Source: Bradyrhizobium ottawaense
Lineage (GTDB): Bacteria; Pseudomonadota; Alphaproteobacteria; Rhizobiales; Xanthobacteraceae
Length of the DNA stretch: 64,000 nt
NCBI RefSeq assembly: GCF_002278135.3
Contig: NZ_CP029425.2
Coordinates: forward strand, 8,160,001-8,224,000
Reading direction: 5' to 3'
Each line of letters begins with the position of its first letter. The stretch's first letter is position 1. A model generated the notes under the pieces. That model had not been told where the DNA came from, ran no database searches, and worked only from the letters and a program-made list of their open reading frames with translations. This document shows, in pieces, positions 8,701-16,240 of the stretch. The translations under genes were made by a program, and so were the position numbers.

Positions 8701-9129
8701 ATAGATCAGCACGCCGTCGCCCATATACTTCGCAACGAAGCCCCCGAAGCGGCGTACCGTATCGGCGATGCACGTTTGATACGCCGAAATGATCTCGCGC
8801 AGGTCCTCTGGGTCCATACGTGCGGAGAGCGACGTCGAACCGACTAGGTCCGAGAACATCACGGTGACTTGGCGGCGCTCGGCGGTGTCCTTAGTGGTTT
8901 TACAGGTTGCCGAAGAAGCGTCGGATAGGGGCGCCCGTGCGCCCGCTTCAGCACGCAAGGCGGCGATGGCGTCGAGCAGCTTGCGGCGATGCCCGACAAT
9001 TCCGACACCAAGGTCCTTCAAGTCCTCCGCCGTCAGGTTCGGCAGGACCGTATCGTCGATCTCATTCTCGCGGAATGCCGCCTCATATTGTTCGAGGCCA
9101 AGCCTCCGTAGCCAACCTCCCAGGTCCAT
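5782..9129 (-). CDS. SAM-domain adenylate/guanylate cyclase with AAA ATPase and TPR-like region
   Basis: A 1115-residue cytoplasmic signalling protein. Residues 1-60 form a sterile alpha motif (WLRRLGLEQYEAAFRENEID, LGIVGHRRKLLDAI type). Residues 85-260 are a class III nucleotide cyclase with metal Asp94 (VMFSDLVGSTSL) and Asp138 (YMGDGVLIYFGYP) and transition-state Asn210 and Arg214 (TPNLAARLQ). An AAA/STAND ATPase follows, with P-loop GEPGIGKS at 310-317 and Walker B LMLFEDVHW. The C-terminal half is helical and TPR-like. The residues needed for catalysis are present; AMP versus GMP product cannot be settled by eye. There is no membrane segment or partner gene, and direct repeats bracket the gene. 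Confidence 0.92.
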   Translation of the reverse strand: MDLGGWLRRLGLEQYEAAFRENEIDDTVLPNLTAEDLKDLGVGIVGHRRKLLDAIAALRAEAGARAPLSDASSATCKTTKDTAERRQVTVMFSDLVGSTSLSARMDPEDLREIISAYQTCIADTVRRFGGFVAKYMGDGVLIYFGYPQAHEDDAERAVRAGLEAIGAVGALEFSVPLQTRIGIATGLVVVGDLIGTGSAQERAIVGETPNLAARLQSVAKANAVVIAESTRRLLGNLFDLADLGLHDLKGIDAPTRAWAVLQVSSVESRFEAFHGSGLTELVGRQEELDFLLRRWRRAASGEGQVVLLAGEPGIGKSRLIAALQERLQIELHTSLRYFCSPQRVDSAFYPIVTQLERAAGFLREHTPEEQLDKLAALLAPASPPQEDQALLAELLSIPFKGRFLPFQLTPRGKKEKTFEALLRQLHGLALQRPVLMLFEDVHWIDPSSRELLDLVVERVQHLPVLLVITFRPEFERIWAGQAHVTMLSLDRLDRREGAALVQQLIGEGTLTSDVVSEIVARTDGVPLFLEELTKAVLEADDRGAKTALSRVSATALAIPATLHASLMARLDRLGSPVKEVAQVSAAIGREFSYELLQAVAQRNSAELDKALHQLVSAELIFRRGMPPDAEYSFKHALVQDAAYSTLLRGARHKLHARIGKALEQLFPELGSIEPELLAHHFTEAGEAEIAISYWLKAGRRAAGRSADEEAVRHLRRGLEMLMMLPHSTQKDQQELEFQLALGTPLAAQHGYGNPLVGAARDRAIALCEKLGDTEHLLPSLYGQYAYCIASGRIPKALEYSQRCQSLAAHTGDRAARLIAHRAMGASLLEMGEFEAAKAQLEQILAIDRIEMDQALSVLYLADPHSSGLAYLALSLWALGYPDQAVAARQKAIKHALDANHANTSGIVGIYAGAQLSVLLGKMADVKNYVENLNAQLGSRVPLWAISCGQILSGWAIGCAERLEDGIALMKHGIHAAEQQVRFHSPHYHSLLAVLQARAGDMQGSLSAIRKATELIADTGEYLWQADVLRIEGELRLLFGASMEAEAILVQALELARKQRGRSFELRVAMSMARLWRDRGKRNEARELLAPIYDWFTEGFDTRDLKEAKALLEELT

Positions 9130-9202
9130 GACGGCGGCCCCAGTTCGCCTAGAGCTCCATCATTCCCCCGGCGAGGCAGCCTGTCTAGGGAAATGACCGG
9201 TT

Positions 9203-9272
9203 TGGGTCAAACTGCGAAGAACTCTGGCCGAGCAAATCCCGTCCGCTGTGCCAACATGAACTGACCTCAGCG
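9203..9272 (+). repeat. dispersed repeat, copy 3
   Basis: GGGTCAAACTGCGAAGAACTC followed by GAGCAAATC and GTCCGCT matches the copies near 2867 and 5657. It lies in the 293-base gap between the cyclase and the alpha/beta hydrolase. A partly similar stretch, with CACTTCGC then AGGGTCAAA, follows it. Apart from this repeat I see nothing in the gap except the presumed promoter of the cyclase. Confidence 0.65.
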
Positions 9273-9422
9273 CCCAGCGGCGTCACTTCGCTTTCAGGGT
9301 CAAAGCTACCATCGGACCACCATGGCCCATCGGTCCAGTCTGACTCGGGAAGCGGACCCCCGCGCGCTGGGCTGAAGTCATGCACTGGCCACTTCCGGAC
9401 GCCCGCATCGCAAAAGGAAACC

Positions 9423-10382
9423 CTATGCGGTCCTCAGCGGTGCGGCGAGCGCCAGCGCAGCCACGGCATCCGCTATTCCCGGCGAATCTGCATAGGTAAC
9501 CATGTGACCGGCATCCTCGACCAGATGTAGCAAGGAGCGGGGCAACGCCTCGTGCAGGCGGCGCGACTGGTCGGCCTCGATGAGCCGGTCACCCTTTCCG
9601 TGCAGGATCCTAACGGGACACCGGATGCCCTGATACTGAAGCTGCAATTGCGCGGCAGCAGGAATAAGGAACGCGCTCTCCTCGGCGGCCGCCCTCAACT
9701 GCTTGGGCCGGAGAGCCAACGAGATCGGAAATTCATTCTTGAATTTCGGCGGAATGGCACGCGGCGCGAACAGCGTGCGCATCAGCTTCGGCGCAATAGC
9801 CCACGATATGATCGGCGAGATCGTGTAGCGCATCAGATCCCCGAGCAGCGGCAGTGCCGGACCTGACATGAGCCAAAAGTCCATCCGTGAGGTTGGAAAA
9901 TAGTAGCCGGACACAAGCACGAGCCCACTCACGGCATAACCGCTTCGCAGCGCCAGCGCGATTGCCACCAGCGTTCCCCAGGAGTGGCCGAGCACCACGG
10001 GATTGCGCACTCCAAGCTGATCAAGAGCCTTCGCGAACAAGGAAGCTTGCGTCGTAGGCGTCCAGATGCGCGTGCGCGGACGGTCGCTGTAGCCAAACCC
10101 TGGCCGGTCGAAGCAAACGACGCGATGGTCGTGGGCCAGGCGGTCGACCAAACCGCTCAGGACGAGATCCTGAATCATGGTGCCGTTCCCGTGAAACAGG
10201 ACCACGCAAGGCGCAGCGGCATCGCCCCGTTCGATATAGTGAAGGCGCACTCCGTCGCAATCGGTAAAGACGCCGATAGGCGGATTCTTTCGCTCCGCTG
10301 TCACCTGAAACGCGATGTTGCCGAGGATCAGAACGACAAGTCCCGCCAAAACGATCAGCAGAACGGCTTCTGTTGTGGACAT
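9423..10382 (-). CDS. membrane-anchored alpha/beta hydrolase
   Basis: A 319-residue protein. Residues 5-27 form one hydrophobic segment (VLLIVLAGLVVLILGNIAF), probably a signal anchor. The hydrolase fold follows: oxyanion motif LFHGNGTMIQD, FDRPGFGYSDRP, nucleophile elbow GHSWGT (Ser), an acidic residue in ILHGKGDRLI, and the catalytic His in DAGHMV. AGG precedes the ATG at modest spacing. The substrate is unknown; the family includes esterases, haloperoxidases and epoxide hydrolases. It is transcribed alone, away from the cyclase's upstream region. Confidence 0.85.
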   Translation of the reverse strand: MSTTEAVLLIVLAGLVVLILGNIAFQVTAERKNPPIGVFTDCDGVRLHYIERGDAAAPCVVLFHGNGTMIQDLVLSGLVDRLAHDHRVVCFDRPGFGYSDRPRTRIWTPTTQASLFAKALDQLGVRNPVVLGHSWGTLVAIALALRSGYAVSGLVLVSGYYFPTSRMDFWLMSGPALPLLGDLMRYTISPIISWAIAPKLMRTLFAPRAIPPKFKNEFPISLALRPKQLRAAAEESAFLIPAAAQLQLQYQGIRCPVRILHGKGDRLIEADQSRRLHEALPRSLLHLVEDAGHMVTYADSPGIADAVAALALAAPLRTA

Positions 10383-10547
10383 CGTGTCAACCTACATTCC
10401 TGATCGCGGGTCCCTCGGATCGGCGGCACCGAGCCCGCTCTGGGTTGTTGTGAGCCGCGCTCCCCAGCCGAAAGCAAGCAACCGTGATCGGCGCGTGCGT
10501 GATTCGCGTTTGCGTCCATCCTTTGCCGCAGCGGGTACGGCTTGCAG

Positions 10548-11060
10548 TTATCGTCCCGGCAGAGCCGCGAGCTCTGGGGCCGGCTTGATGCGCCAGAACG
10601 GATATGCCGCCAATTCTTTCGAATGCTGCCCGAACATCTCGGCCCGTCTGCTTGTAAACTCGGTAATGACGGCGAAAAATTCAGTTGGTGACCCGATCGT
10701 CGCAAGTCTCAGGCCGAAATCAAAAGTGAACTGCACGTTGGCCTGGGCTATCTCAAGAAGCTTTGCTTGGTACGCCTGCATGTTTGCCGTGGCTAAAGCG
10801 AAGCCTTTCATTGGATCGCTGCCGATCATTCTCTGACTGAGGTCACCTGGCAAGGCATCCACCCGAGGCTCAATGACAGGAACCTCGTGTCCAGGATCAT
10901 CATGAAGCTTAAGAGGCGGTTCAATTGAGGCTGCCGCAGCAGAGCGAAGAAATTCCTCTTTCGGGCTTCTAACAATGGCCTGCTTGTTCCGTTGGGCCCG
11001 CGCGGCCATTTTCGGATTGCGGGCGCGCTTTGACGCTGGTGCCGGTTTGCGTTTGCTCAT
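10548..11060 (-). CDS. phasin family protein
   Basis: A 170-residue protein. The start at 11060 is favoured by GGAG upstream; an ATG at 11078 is possible. The N-terminal 40 residues are very basic (KRKPAPASKRARNP...). Then comes the helical phasin segment, with MKGFALATANMQAYQAKLLEIAQANVQFTFDFGLRLATIGSPTEFFAVITEFTSRRAEMFGQHSKEL. Phasins coat polyhydroxyalkanoate granules; basic-tailed members can also touch DNA. A PHB-depolymerase-family esterase lies 0.7 kb away on the same strand, which fits a PHA role. Confidence 0.75.
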   Translation of the reverse strand: MSKRKPAPASKRARNPKMAARAQRNKQAIVRSPKEEFLRSAAAASIEPPLKLHDDPGHEVPVIEPRVDALPGDLSQRMIGSDPMKGFALATANMQAYQAKLLEIAQANVQFTFDFGLRLATIGSPTEFFAVITEFTSRRAEMFGQHSKELAAYPFWRIKPAPELAALPGR

Positions 11061-11449
11061 CTGGCGCTCCAAGAACATGAGGGTGCGACCACAACGGTCA
11101 TTTCTGAACGGACAACAGGCTTCGTGATGTGGCGTTCCAAACCCGCGCATTGTTGGAGACCCGCATGAACTGAGATCAATCGCACGTTCTGCGACTGGAC
11201 GATGATTTCAGGTAGCAACTCCAACCAACAAACGTCTAGCTGGCGATCTTCCAGACCTATGCTCGACGGGCGTTGGCCTGAGAACAATTAGCTCTTCGCT
11301 CGTTGTGCTCTCCAAAGACCGCTTTAAGTTGCGGCAACTACGCAAGCAGTCATGCCTTGATCGCGAGACTTCCTCGAAGCGAGCCTTCGGAGGTCAGCAT
11401 CGGCCCTTGATAGACCGCATCGCTGGAGCAATTTGAATGCTCTGGTCAC
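11061..11449. other. intergenic stretch with no recognised feature
   Basis: This stretch lies upstream of the phasin gene. The frames are short and lack start signals. It must contain the phasin promoter, but I cannot place -35 and -10 boxes with confidence. Confidence 0.5.
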
Positions 11450-11730
11450 AGCAGTTCGTGGTGAAGGCGAGAGGAAGGGCACGACGTCATCCGTGTGACT
11501 GACGGCGAGGGCATGGTGCGCGCGGCGAGTCGCCGACGTCTCATCACGGACCTCAAGCTAAACGGGGCATTGACGGATGGCAGATCGCCGAACGTTGCCG
11601 GGAGGATGATCCCAAACTCCCGGTGATCGTTGAGACCGATTTCTCGCCCGTCGCGCCCCGCCCGGTACCCCCTGATGTTGCAGCAGCCCTATCGTCCGGA
11701 GGACGTTGTCGGTGCCGGTAGCTTCGGATC
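11450..11730 (+). pseudogene. response-regulator receiver domain relic
   Basis: Translating the plus strand gives TDLKLNG (the phosphoacceptor Asp region of a receiver domain) in one frame. The next frame gives GIDGWQIAERCREDDPKLPV then FSPVAPRPVP, and a third gives MLQQPYRPEDVV. Together these follow the order of a stand-alone receiver protein of a kind common in Bradyrhizobium (DIxLxG, GWxIAxxCRxxxPxLPVI, PVxPRPV, KPYxPxxI). At least two frameshifts and loss of the start make it non-coding. No kinase gene is nearby. Confidence 0.55.
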
Positions 11731-11746
11731 GGGCGATGAAGCCAGA

Positions 11747-12937
11747 TTACCCACCGAGCGAATGCTCGAGGAAGAAGCGCAGCATTTCCCTCGTCGCATC
11801 CGGCCCTTGCGGATCAGTGTAGGTCCCGGCGGGACTGCCGCCTGACCACGCGTGTCCAGCGCCATCGATGTTCCAGTGTTCGGAGATCGCCCGACCGGCC
11901 CCGTCGATCAGGACGGTGCGAGTATAGGCATGGCCGTTGGGTACGCGTCCGCGAAGTACCTTCGTCGTCGGCCTCGTTGCCCTGGTGGACTGCTCGATTA
12001 TCTGATCGCCATTCTTTGGATGCACCGTGGTGTCGCGATCGCCATGGAAAACGATGGTCGGCACAGAAGTTTTACCGTCCGCAATTGCCTTGGAGCCGCC
12101 TCCCTGCCGCATGGCGAGGAACGCGGAGGGAAGATCGCTCGCGGCTCCGCACGCGAGGCCTGAATGAATACCGACCGCCGCGTACAGGTCGCTATACGTT
12201 GCGCCCATGATGGCGGCGGCGGCCCCGCCGGCCGACAGACCCGCGACGTATACGCGCTTCGGATCGATCGCATGGTCGCGCATGATCTGGCGGGTAATGC
12301 CCGCGATCATCGAGGGCTCGCCCCCGCCGCGGCGCTGGTCGCCCGCGCGAAACCAGTTCCAGCACTTCGATGGGTTGGCTCCGTTCGGTTGCTCAGGATA
12401 GACCACGAAGCAATTCTGCTCTTCCGCCAGGAAGTTCATCCGGGTGCCGGCCGCGAAATCGTCGGGCGACTGGGTGCATCCATGAAGCATGACGATCAGC
12501 GGAAGCCGTCGTCCCTCACAGCGGCTTGGGATGAACAGCTTGTAGGTCCGGCTTCCCGCGGCGTTACTGAAGGTACCGGCGATAAACCGTGTGCCCTCGG
12601 GCACCATGTCCGACGGGGACAGAGGAGCGCGTGCGATCGGACTTCGCAGGCCGAGCCCGGAAAAATCCCGCATGCCGTCGAGCGGTGAGGAGCGCCTGCG
12701 TCGCTGATCAGAGCGGGCCGGCGAGATCTGCGGAGCTTCCCGCTCCTCGACGACGTCGGCCGTAGCGTCGATGGTAAGCGGATCGAGCCGCGGGAGCCGA
12801 GCCTGAGCGGCGTTGCGATGCTCTGGTTTTGGAGCGCTACCGCCGTGGAGCATGCGCTGCAGGAGCGCGGTGGCCTCGACCAGTTGGCCGGCACGCGTGA
12901 GGCGGGTTGCTTCGCGGATTATGACTTGATTCAGCAT
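11747..12937 (-). CDS. PHB depolymerase family esterase
   Basis: A 396-residue protein. A non-conserved N-terminal region of about 110 residues is followed by the esterase_phb domain: LPLIVMLHGCTQSPDDFAAGTRMN, FVVYPEQPNGANPSKCWNWF, the lipase box AGLSAGGAAAA with the nucleophile Ser, TIVFHGDRDTTVHPKNG with the catalytic Asp, and GAGHAWSGG with the His. No signal peptide is evident, which fits intracellular substrate, though this family also acts on feruloyl esters. GAGGTG precedes the ATG. The CopG-type gene ends 3 bases upstream, so the two form an operon. Confidence 0.88.
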   Translation of the reverse strand: MLNQVIIREATRLTRAGQLVEATALLQRMLHGGSAPKPEHRNAAQARLPRLDPLTIDATADVVEEREAPQISPARSDQRRRRSSPLDGMRDFSGLGLRSPIARAPLSPSDMVPEGTRFIAGTFSNAAGSRTYKLFIPSRCEGRRLPLIVMLHGCTQSPDDFAAGTRMNFLAEEQNCFVVYPEQPNGANPSKCWNWFRAGDQRRGGGEPSMIAGITRQIMRDHAIDPKRVYVAGLSAGGAAAAIMGATYSDLYAAVGIHSGLACGAASDLPSAFLAMRQGGGSKAIADGKTSVPTIVFHGDRDTTVHPKNGDQIIEQSTRATRPTTKVLRGRVPNGHAYTRTVLIDGAGRAISEHWNIDGAGHAWSGGSPAGTYTDPQGPDATREMLRFFLEHSLGG

Positions 12938-12940
12938 CGT

Positions 12941-13372
12941 TCACCTCGTTCTGTCGGCGAGAGCGGCCTTGACCGCGGGAGTGGCGTGAAGGGCCCCCAG
13001 CACCGAGACCGACGCGATTGTGGCGCGAGCCAACTCGGGAGTGACGTCCTGGGCGATGGTGGCTAGGCCTAAAACATTGATCTGCAGCATTTCGCCGGCG
13101 CGCCGCGCCGCTTCGAGATCCTCGCGAGTGTAGTTGCGCAGCCCGAGGTCCAGGTTCTTCCGGGCCGTGGATCGTCTGACGACCTCTCCGTGGCGCTCGA
13201 GCTGGTTCCGGATTGCTGTCCGGATAAAATCGGTCCGGTTCGAATAGAACCCTTCCTGCACCATGAGATCGACATGACCGAGGTCGACATAGCCAAGGTT
13301 GATCGTGATCTTCTCGGTGTCGGGGACCTTGGGTCGCAGCTCATGCACATTATCGGCCATGGGTACATCCAT
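12941..13372 (-). CDS. CopG/ribbon-helix-helix family regulator
   Basis: A 143-residue protein if started at 13372, where AGGGGG lies 9 bases upstream; ATG at 13381 is in frame but leaves no spacing. The segment KITINLGYVDLGHVDLMVQEGFYSNRTDFIRTAIRNQLERH has the RHH pattern of a strand followed by two helices, near residues 19-60. The rest has no recognised domain. It is followed 3 bases later by the PHB-depolymerase-family gene. An 18-bp palindrome overlaps its upstream edge, consistent with autoregulation. Confidence 0.75.
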   Translation of the reverse strand: MDVPMADNVHELRPKVPDTEKITINLGYVDLGHVDLMVQEGFYSNRTDFIRTAIRNQLERHGEVVRRSTARKNLDLGLRNYTREDLEAARRAGEMLQINVLGLATIAQDVTPELARATIASVSVLGALHATPAVKAALADRTR

Positions 13373-13376
13373 TGTT

Positions 13377-13394
13377 ACCATCCCCCTGGATGGT
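13377..13394. promoter_or_regulatory. palindrome at the CopG gene start, candidate operator
   Basis: ACCATCCCCCTGGATGGT is a perfect 7-bp inverted repeat with a 4-base spacer. On the minus strand it contains the Shine-Dalgarno-like AGGGGG and ends 5 bases before the chosen ATG. RHH repressors typically bind such short dyads near their own start. It could equally form an RNA hairpin that masks the ribosome binding site. Confidence 0.5.
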
Positions 13395-13711
13395 ATATGG
13401 ACGTTATCTAGATGCTCCCGGGCGCCTTTCAAGGGCGTGGCGAAGGACCGCTTTGGGTCACAAGCAGCGCCCGCCTATTCGGTCAGGCGGCGTCCGGCTT
13501 CCCTCAAACAGGAGACATGACGATGGCTCTCTTTGTGCTCAGGTCGCGGCCGCGAACACACCATTTTCCGACGACGACGTACGGTCTGCAGAAGCAGCAC
13601 CGACGTTAACCCTGTCGGCAAATGATTCGCCGTAGGTCGGCAATCGCCGACAAGTTGCCTTATTGCAGGGGAGAATTTTCAGCGGCACTAACCCCGGGTT
13701 AGAGGCGCTTT
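13395..13711. other. intergenic stretch with a short hairpin
   Basis: No convincing gene is present. A 30-codon frame after AGGAG near 13517 has no recognisable sequence. GTCGGCAATCGCCGAC at 13636-13651 is a perfect 6-bp inverted repeat with a 4-base loop and no T-run after it. It lies about 60 bases before the next gene and may be an operator or leader hairpin. Confidence 0.4.
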
Positions 13712-14176
13712 ATGCTGAAAATGGCGTTGTTGGGCCTCCTCATCCTGTTGAGTGCAGGGGTGCTGTCCGCAATGGAGCTGAGCGCTCCACCGCGTCGCGC
13801 CGTCGCGATCGCCCCGCCCCTTGCCGAGCAGAGCGCAACCGTCTCTGCGTCACCTGACGCGTTGCCGAAGGCCGATCGCCTCGAGGTTGCCGCTGTGAGC
13901 AGCGCGATGCCGACACAAATTGCTCCGGTCGAGAACCCCGTTGCTCCGCAAGACATCCAAGTCGATTCGACCGCGCCGAAACCGATCGTCCGTCATCGGC
14001 GCGATGCGAAGACGATCGCGACCGACGAACGTCCCAAGCCGAAGCCAAAGGCAATTGTTGCCAAGCGAGCTGCCAATGCTCAGCGTGCAAAGGCCGCCAG
14101 CGAGACCGAGCCCTGTCGACTGAAGGCGTTCGGTGGCCTACTCAAGGCATTGAATTTGACCGGTTGCGAAATCTGA
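13712..14176 (+). CDS. hypothetical exported or anchored protein, Ala/Pro/Lys-rich
   Basis: A 154-residue protein with GAGGCG before the ATG. Residues 1-20 (MLKMALLGLLILLSAGVLSA) are a signal peptide or anchor. The middle is low-complexity and rich in Ala, Pro and charged residues (RPKPKPKAIVAKRAANAQRAKAAS). It ends with a short cysteine-containing segment, EPCRLKAFGGLLKALNLTGCEI, where two cysteines could form a disulfide. I do not recognise a family. It looks like a small periplasmic protein typical of Bradyrhizobiaceae. Confidence 0.6.
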   Translation: MLKMALLGLLILLSAGVLSAMELSAPPRRAVAIAPPLAEQSATVSASPDALPKADRLEVAAVSSAMPTQIAPVENPVAPQDIQVDSTAPKPIVRHRRDAKTIATDERPKPKPKAIVAKRAANAQRAKAASETEPCRLKAFGGLLKALNLTGCEI

Positions 14177-14335
14177 GGCCGCTTCCGGGCACGTCAGATC
14201 AAAGTCGAACGACCTGACGTCGTGGTGCGAACCCGGGCCTGCTTCCTCCCAGCACTTACGGCCACACGCCTCGCCGCCATTTTTCCCTCGGGCCAACGTC
14301 TCGCAAATTCTTCCGGTCATGCATACCTAGCCCTC

Positions 14336-15358
14336 ATGAAGAAAATCGGCTTTCTCTCCTTCGGACACTGGACCCCCTCGTCGCAATCGCAGACCCGCTC
14401 GGCCGCAGACACCCTGCTGCAATCGATCGAGCTTGCGGTCGCGGCCGAGCAACTGGGCGCGGACGGCGCCTATTTCCGGGTGCATCATTTCGCGCGCCAG
14501 CTCGCCTCGCCCTTTCCGCTGCTCGCGGCGGTCGGCGCCAGGACGAGCAGGATCGAGATCGGCACGGCCGTGATCGACATGCGCTATGAGAACCCGCTCT
14601 ACATGGTGGAGGACGCAGGCAGCGCCGATCTCATCGCCGGCGGCCGGCTGCAGCTCGGCATCAGCCGCGGCTCGCCCGAGCAGGTGATCGACGGATGGCG
14701 CTACTTCGGCTATCGGCCCGCTGACGGCCAGAGCGATGCCGACATGGGCCGGCGCCACGCGGAAGTCTTTCTCGACCTGCTCCGTGGTGAAGGCTTTGCC
14801 GAGCCCAATCCGCAGCCGATGTTTCCCAACCCGCCGGGGCTCTTGCGGATCGAGCCGCATGCGCAACGCCTGCGCGAGCGGATCTGGTGGGGCGCCGGCT
14901 CCAACGCCACCGCGGTGTGGGCGGCGAAGCTCGGCATGAATCTGCAGAGCTCGACGCTGAAGAACGACGAGACCGGCGAGGCCTTTCACGTGCAGCAGGC
15001 CGCGCAGATTCGCGCCTATCGCGCGGCGTGGAAGGAGGCCGGCCACACCCGTGAGCCCCGCGTCTCCGTCAGCCGCAGCATCTTTGCGCTGATGGACGAT
15101 CGCGATCGTGCCTATTTTGGCCGGGGCGGCGAAGGCGAGGACCAGATCGGCTTCATCGACCCGCAGACCCGGGCGATCTTCGGCCGGAGTTATGCTGCCG
15201 AGCCCGATGCGCTGATCGAGCAGCTGCGCCAGGACGAGGCGATCGCGGAGGCAGACACGCTGCTGTTGACGATCCCGAACCAGTTAGGGGTCGATTACTG
15301 CGCGCATGCGATCGAGGCGATCCTGAAACATGTCGCACCGGCGCTGGGGTGGCGGTGA
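14336..15358 (+). CDS. LLM class flavin-dependent oxidoreductase
   Basis: A 340-residue protein. The start at 14336 is chosen because MKKIGFLSFGHW begins the first beta strand of the luciferase-like TIM barrel; the upstream 38 codons of open frame look random. Markers are AVAAEQLGADGAYFRVHHFA, RTSRIEIGTAVIDMRYENPLYMVEDAGSADLIAGGRLQLGISRGSPE and GLLRIEPHAQRLRERIWWGAGS. Such enzymes use reduced FMN or F420 to oxidise small molecules. No flavin reductase lies next to it and the substrate is unknown. The Shine-Dalgarno site is weak. Confidence 0.85.
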   Translation: MKKIGFLSFGHWTPSSQSQTRSAADTLLQSIELAVAAEQLGADGAYFRVHHFARQLASPFPLLAAVGARTSRIEIGTAVIDMRYENPLYMVEDAGSADLIAGGRLQLGISRGSPEQVIDGWRYFGYRPADGQSDADMGRRHAEVFLDLLRGEGFAEPNPQPMFPNPPGLLRIEPHAQRLRERIWWGAGSNATAVWAAKLGMNLQSSTLKNDETGEAFHVQQAAQIRAYRAAWKEAGHTREPRVSVSRSIFALMDDRDRAYFGRGGEGEDQIGFIDPQTRAIFGRSYAAEPDALIEQLRQDEAIAEADTLLLTIPNQLGVDYCAHAIEAILKHVAPALGWR

Positions 15359-15478
15359 GTCGGGCGGCAGTCTAACCATCAGGACGATTCACAAGAGCCG
15401 GGCCGATCAGAGCGCGTCAAGCTGGCGCCTCGTGACTTGGGCACGAGCTCGTTTCGGGCAGCTCTTTTCCAGATGAGT

Positions 15479-15937
15479 TCAACCGCCGCTGAGGCTGTGG
15501 CTGATCCGCGTGACAACGCGGTCCCATTGCCGCTTTTCGGCCGCGGGATAATTGATCAGCACGCAGTGCACATAGCCGCGCGAAAAGTTGCAGCGGTCGT
15601 ACCAGATCTTGTCGCGCTTGATGCTGGAGACGACGAAGAAATTCGGGGCGACACGCTTGTAGATGATGCCGGACGGCGGACTCTTCGTGGCCAGGAATGC
15701 AGCCGGCGAAAGACCCTGGCTGTTGGAAACGGCCTGTACGGTGAGATCAGCTCTGCCGTCGGAGGTGCGAAATTGCTGGCCGAAGCCGTCGGGCTTGCCT
15801 GCCAACTCCGTGAAGAGCGAAACGGGAATGTCCACCGATGTTCCGGACTCGGCGATGCGGTAGGCCGTCCAGCTCTCTGCCTGGGCGGCAGACAGCGTGG
15901 CAAGGAGCGCTGCGACAGCTGCGAATGTCGTCTTCAT
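15479..15937 (-). CDS. hypothetical periplasmic protein
   Basis: A 152-residue protein. ATG at 15937 is chosen over a GTG six bases upstream because GAGG is then well placed. The signal peptide KTTFAAVAALLATLSAAQA is followed by ESWTAYRIAESGTSVDIPVSLF and YDRCNFSRGYVHCVLINYPAAEKRQWDRVVTRISHSL. Two cysteines ten residues apart probably form a disulfide. The layout resembles small exported Bradyrhizobium proteins with no assigned function. A 72-residue gene on the same strand ends 10 bases upstream, suggesting a two-gene unit. Confidence 0.65.
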   Translation of the reverse strand: MKTTFAAVAALLATLSAAQAESWTAYRIAESGTSVDIPVSLFTELAGKPDGFGQQFRTSDGRADLTVQAVSNSQGLSPAAFLATKSPPSGIIYKRVAPNFFVVSSIKRDKIWYDRCNFSRGYVHCVLINYPAAEKRQWDRVVTRISHSLSGG

Positions 15938-15947
15938 GTCCACCTCA

Positions 15948-16166
15948 TCACTCGCGCGGCACCAGTTGCAGCTCCATCAAGGCGATCCTTTGCAGGTTGG
16001 CGACGTTGCGCTCGCCCGCGGCGGCCGTGCGCAGGATGGATTCGGCGAGCATGTTGACGTGCGAAGCTTGCACGGGCTCCGGCAGGCTCGCAACCGCGGC
16101 TTCCAGGGCGCCCGTCATGATCGCGATCACCTCGGGTGAAAATTCAGCGTTGGAGAAGTTCTTCAT
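15948..16166 (-). CDS. small conserved-looking hypothetical protein
   Basis: A 72-residue helical protein with good coding composition (SPEVIAIMTGALEAAVASLPEPV, HVNMLAESILRTAAAGERNVANLQRIALMELQ). It has no signal, membrane segment or cysteine. It lies 10 bases before the exported protein gene and 74 bases after the polysaccharide membrane protein gene on the same strand. I do not recognise a family; the length and helix pattern are like small alphaproteobacterial proteins of unknown role. Confidence 0.55.
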   Translation of the reverse strand: MKNFSNAEFSPEVIAIMTGALEAAVASLPEPVQASHVNMLAESILRTAAAGERNVANLQRIALMELQLVPRE

Positions 16167-16240
16167 CGTGCGGAGCCGGCCGTTTGTGCGACCCGCGAGA
16201 CCAACGCCGGGAAAAAGTGGAAGTTCCTGCGTCGGAGCGT

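Noticed and set aside
13412..13609. Short frame with AGGAG before a 30-codon end part (MTMALFVLRS...)
   Set aside because: The ribosome binding site is plausible, but the sequence is Arg/His/Thr-rich without a family or structure and is cut short; not enough for a gene.
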